From Methanoregula sp. (GTDB taxonomy: Archaea > Halobacteriota > Methanomicrobia > Methanomicrobiales > Methanospirillaceae): a DNA stretch of 5,198 nt. Below, piece by piece: positions 4,469 through 5,198 of this stretch. How positions within the stretch are numbered: position 1 is the first letter of the stretch; every line of letters begins with the position of its first letter. Under the pieces are notes generated by a model. It ran no database searches, had not been told where the DNA came from, and worked only from the letters and a program-made list of their open reading frames with translations. Location of the stretch: NCBI RefSeq assembly GCF_002835825.1, contig NZ_PIZH01000148.1, positions 1 to 5,198 of the forward strand, written 5' to 3'. Made by a program: the position numbers and the translations under genes.

Positions 4469-5103
4469 CCGAACTCATCCTTGCGCTGGACGTGACCGAG
4501 AAGGAAAAAGCGCTGCGGATTGCGGAAGCCTGCGCCCCGCACCTCGACGCCATCAAGCTTGGCTATCCACTCATTCTCTCAAGCGGCCTCTCGATTGCCG
4601 GGGAACTCGAAGAGCTGGACAAGCCTCTCATCGCGGACTTCAAGGTCGCCGATATCCCCAACACGAACCGGCTCATCGCGGAGCAGGTCTTCGATGCCGG
4701 GTTCTCGTCCATTATCTGCCACGGGTTCACCGGCGCCGACGCAATCAAGGCATGCGTGGATGTTGCCGCTGACTACGGGGGCTCCTGTTTCGTGGTTGCG
4801 GAGATGAGCCACCCGGGCGCGACCGCGTTCTTCCATGGCGGGACCGCCGAGAAGATCGCAGCTCTTGCGGTTGAGTGCGGCGCGGATGGGATTATCGCCC
4901 CGGCAACGCGCCCGGAGCGCGTAACAATCCTGCGCGAAATCGTGGGCAAACGGAAAATTCTCTCCCCGGGTGTTGGTGCACAGGGGGGCGATGCAGCCAC
5001 CGTCGCGAAGCTCGTTGACGGCATCATCGTGGGACGGGCGATTTACGAGGCAAAAGACCCGGTAACCGCGATAACGGAATTTTCCGCGGTCAGGACCGCG
5101 TAA
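4465..5103 (+). CDS. pyrF: Orotidine 5'-phosphate decarboxylase
   Basis: Decarboxylates OMP to UMP, the last step of de novo pyrimidine synthesis; a cytoplasmic (beta/alpha)8-barrel dimer with active sites shared across the interface. 212 residues, typical of the short archaeal form. All expected active-site residues are present: D9 (LALDV), K31 (KLG), D58-x-K60-x-x-D63 in ADFKVADIPNT (the catalytic Asp-Lys-Asp array; the last Asp acts in the partner subunit), S115 in MSHPGA (114-119), Q173 in SPGVGAQGG (167-175) and R191 in IVGRAIYE (188-195). These correspond, with a constant offset of 11-12, to D20, K42, D70, K72, D75, S127, Q185 and R203 of the Methanothermobacter enzyme as I remember its numbering. 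The ATG overlaps the stop of the upstream gene (ATGA) and has GGAGAGG at 4450-4456, 8 nt upstream, so it is co-transcribed and probably translationally coupled with deoxyhypusine synthase. The open frame upstream of 4465 is not part of it. Confidence 0.97.
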   Translation: MTELILALDVTEKEKALRIAEACAPHLDAIKLGYPLILSSGLSIAGELEELDKPLIADFKVADIPNTNRLIAEQVFDAGFSSIICHGFTGADAIKACVDVAADYGGSCFVVAEMSHPGATAFFHGGTAEKIAALAVECGADGIIAPATRPERVTILREIVGKRKILSPGVGAQGGDAATVAKLVDGIIVGRAIYEAKDPVTAITEFSAVRTA

Positions 5104-5106
5104 AGA

Positions 5107-5129
5107 TTTATTAATACCCTCAAAATTTT
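5107..5129 (+). terminator. Possible T-rich terminator after pyrF
   Basis: Just after the pyrF stop the plus strand has TTTATTAAT (5107-5115) and then AAAATTTTCCC (5122-5132). This is a moderately T-rich region of the kind archaeal RNA polymerase can use, but the T runs are short (3-4) and there is no stem. It is the only candidate before the next promoter. Confidence 0.3.
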
Positions 5130-5150
5130 CCCAAAACCGGATATGCACGC

Positions 5151-5158
5151 TATATAAA
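5151..5158 (+). promoter_or_regulatory. Strong TATA box of a gene beyond the right edge
   Basis: TATATAAA at 5151-5158 is the best match to the archaeal TATA box in the window and predicts transcription from about 5180 rightwards. The interval 5104-5198 contains no coding sequence. Such near-consensus boxes are common for stable RNA and highly expressed genes, but the product lies outside the window. The box is not fully symmetric (TATATA core), so use in the opposite direction cannot be excluded. Confidence 0.5.
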
Positions 5159-5183
5159 GCAGGGATCGGCCATTGGCCTGACC

Positions 5184-5193
5184 AGAACGTTCT
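5184..5193. repeat. Perfect 10-bp palindrome at the predicted downstream transcript start
   Basis: AGAACGTTCT at 5184-5193 is a perfect palindrome within a few bases of the start predicted from the TATATAAA box. GGCC-ATT-GGCC (5168-5178) lies between the two. Position at or just after a transcription start is typical of repressor operators in archaea. Function is inferred only from symmetry and position. Confidence 0.35.
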
Positions 5194-5198
5194 AAATA

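Noticed and set aside
3913..4542. 209-aa minus-strand open frame opposite dys/pyrF
   Set aside because: Antisense to two certain genes; open because high GC depletes stop codons.
4579..5148. 189-aa minus-strand open frame opposite pyrF
   Set aside because: Antisense to pyrF, with no recognisable motif.
1..5198. tRNA, rRNA, CRISPR, insertion sequence or att site
   Set aside because: No cloverleaf, spaced direct repeats, transposase or terminal inverted repeats were seen on either strand.

Overview
The window looks like chromosomal DNA from a moderately GC-rich methanogenic archaeon, probably of the Methanomicrobia/Methanomicrobiales type. The domain assignment rests on a deoxyhypusine synthase (archaeal/eukaryotic eIF5A modification), a short archaeal-type OMP decarboxylase, TATA-like boxes 25-30 nt upstream of SD-less starts, and GGTGA/GGAG Shine-Dalgarno sequences inside operons. 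The lineage assignment is inference from overall style only.

Layout. (1) 1-613, minus: N-terminal half of a DHA2/EmrB-type MFS drug exporter that runs off the left edge. (2) 614-750: divergent intergenic region with a 7-bp inverted repeat (663-686). (3) 751-1314, plus: uncharacterised protein with two predicted membrane helices, convergent with the next block. (4) 3401 down to 1341, minus: a tight cluster of six small genes. In transcription order it encodes a CDC48-N-like barrel with an LEA-like tail (157 aa), a membrane-anchored coiled-coil protein (127 aa), three tandem coiled-coil proteins sharing one motif (105, 73 and 117 aa, the last membrane-anchored), and an eight-cysteine zinc finger (70 aa). 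It ends at a T-rich terminator. (5) 3402-3532: divergent promoter region with two opposed TATA-like boxes, one inside a 14-bp inverted repeat. (6) 3533-5103, plus: deoxyhypusine synthase overlapping pyrF by ATGA. (7) 5104-5198: T-rich tract, then a strong TATA box and two short palindromes that probably belong to a gene beyond the right edge.

The plus-strand pair is housekeeping: eIF5A maturation and the last step of UMP synthesis. The six-gene minus-strand cluster is the part worth attention. Its genes overlap or are separated by 1-52 nt and nearly all have their own SD. The products combine two single-pass membrane anchors, several charged coiled coils, a substrate- or adaptor-type barrel and a FYVE/RING-like zinc finger. 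That suggests a small membrane-associated protein assembly of unknown function. A seven-A homopolymer between the last two genes may join the last membrane coiled coil to the zinc finger by frameshift, or may hide a sequencing error.
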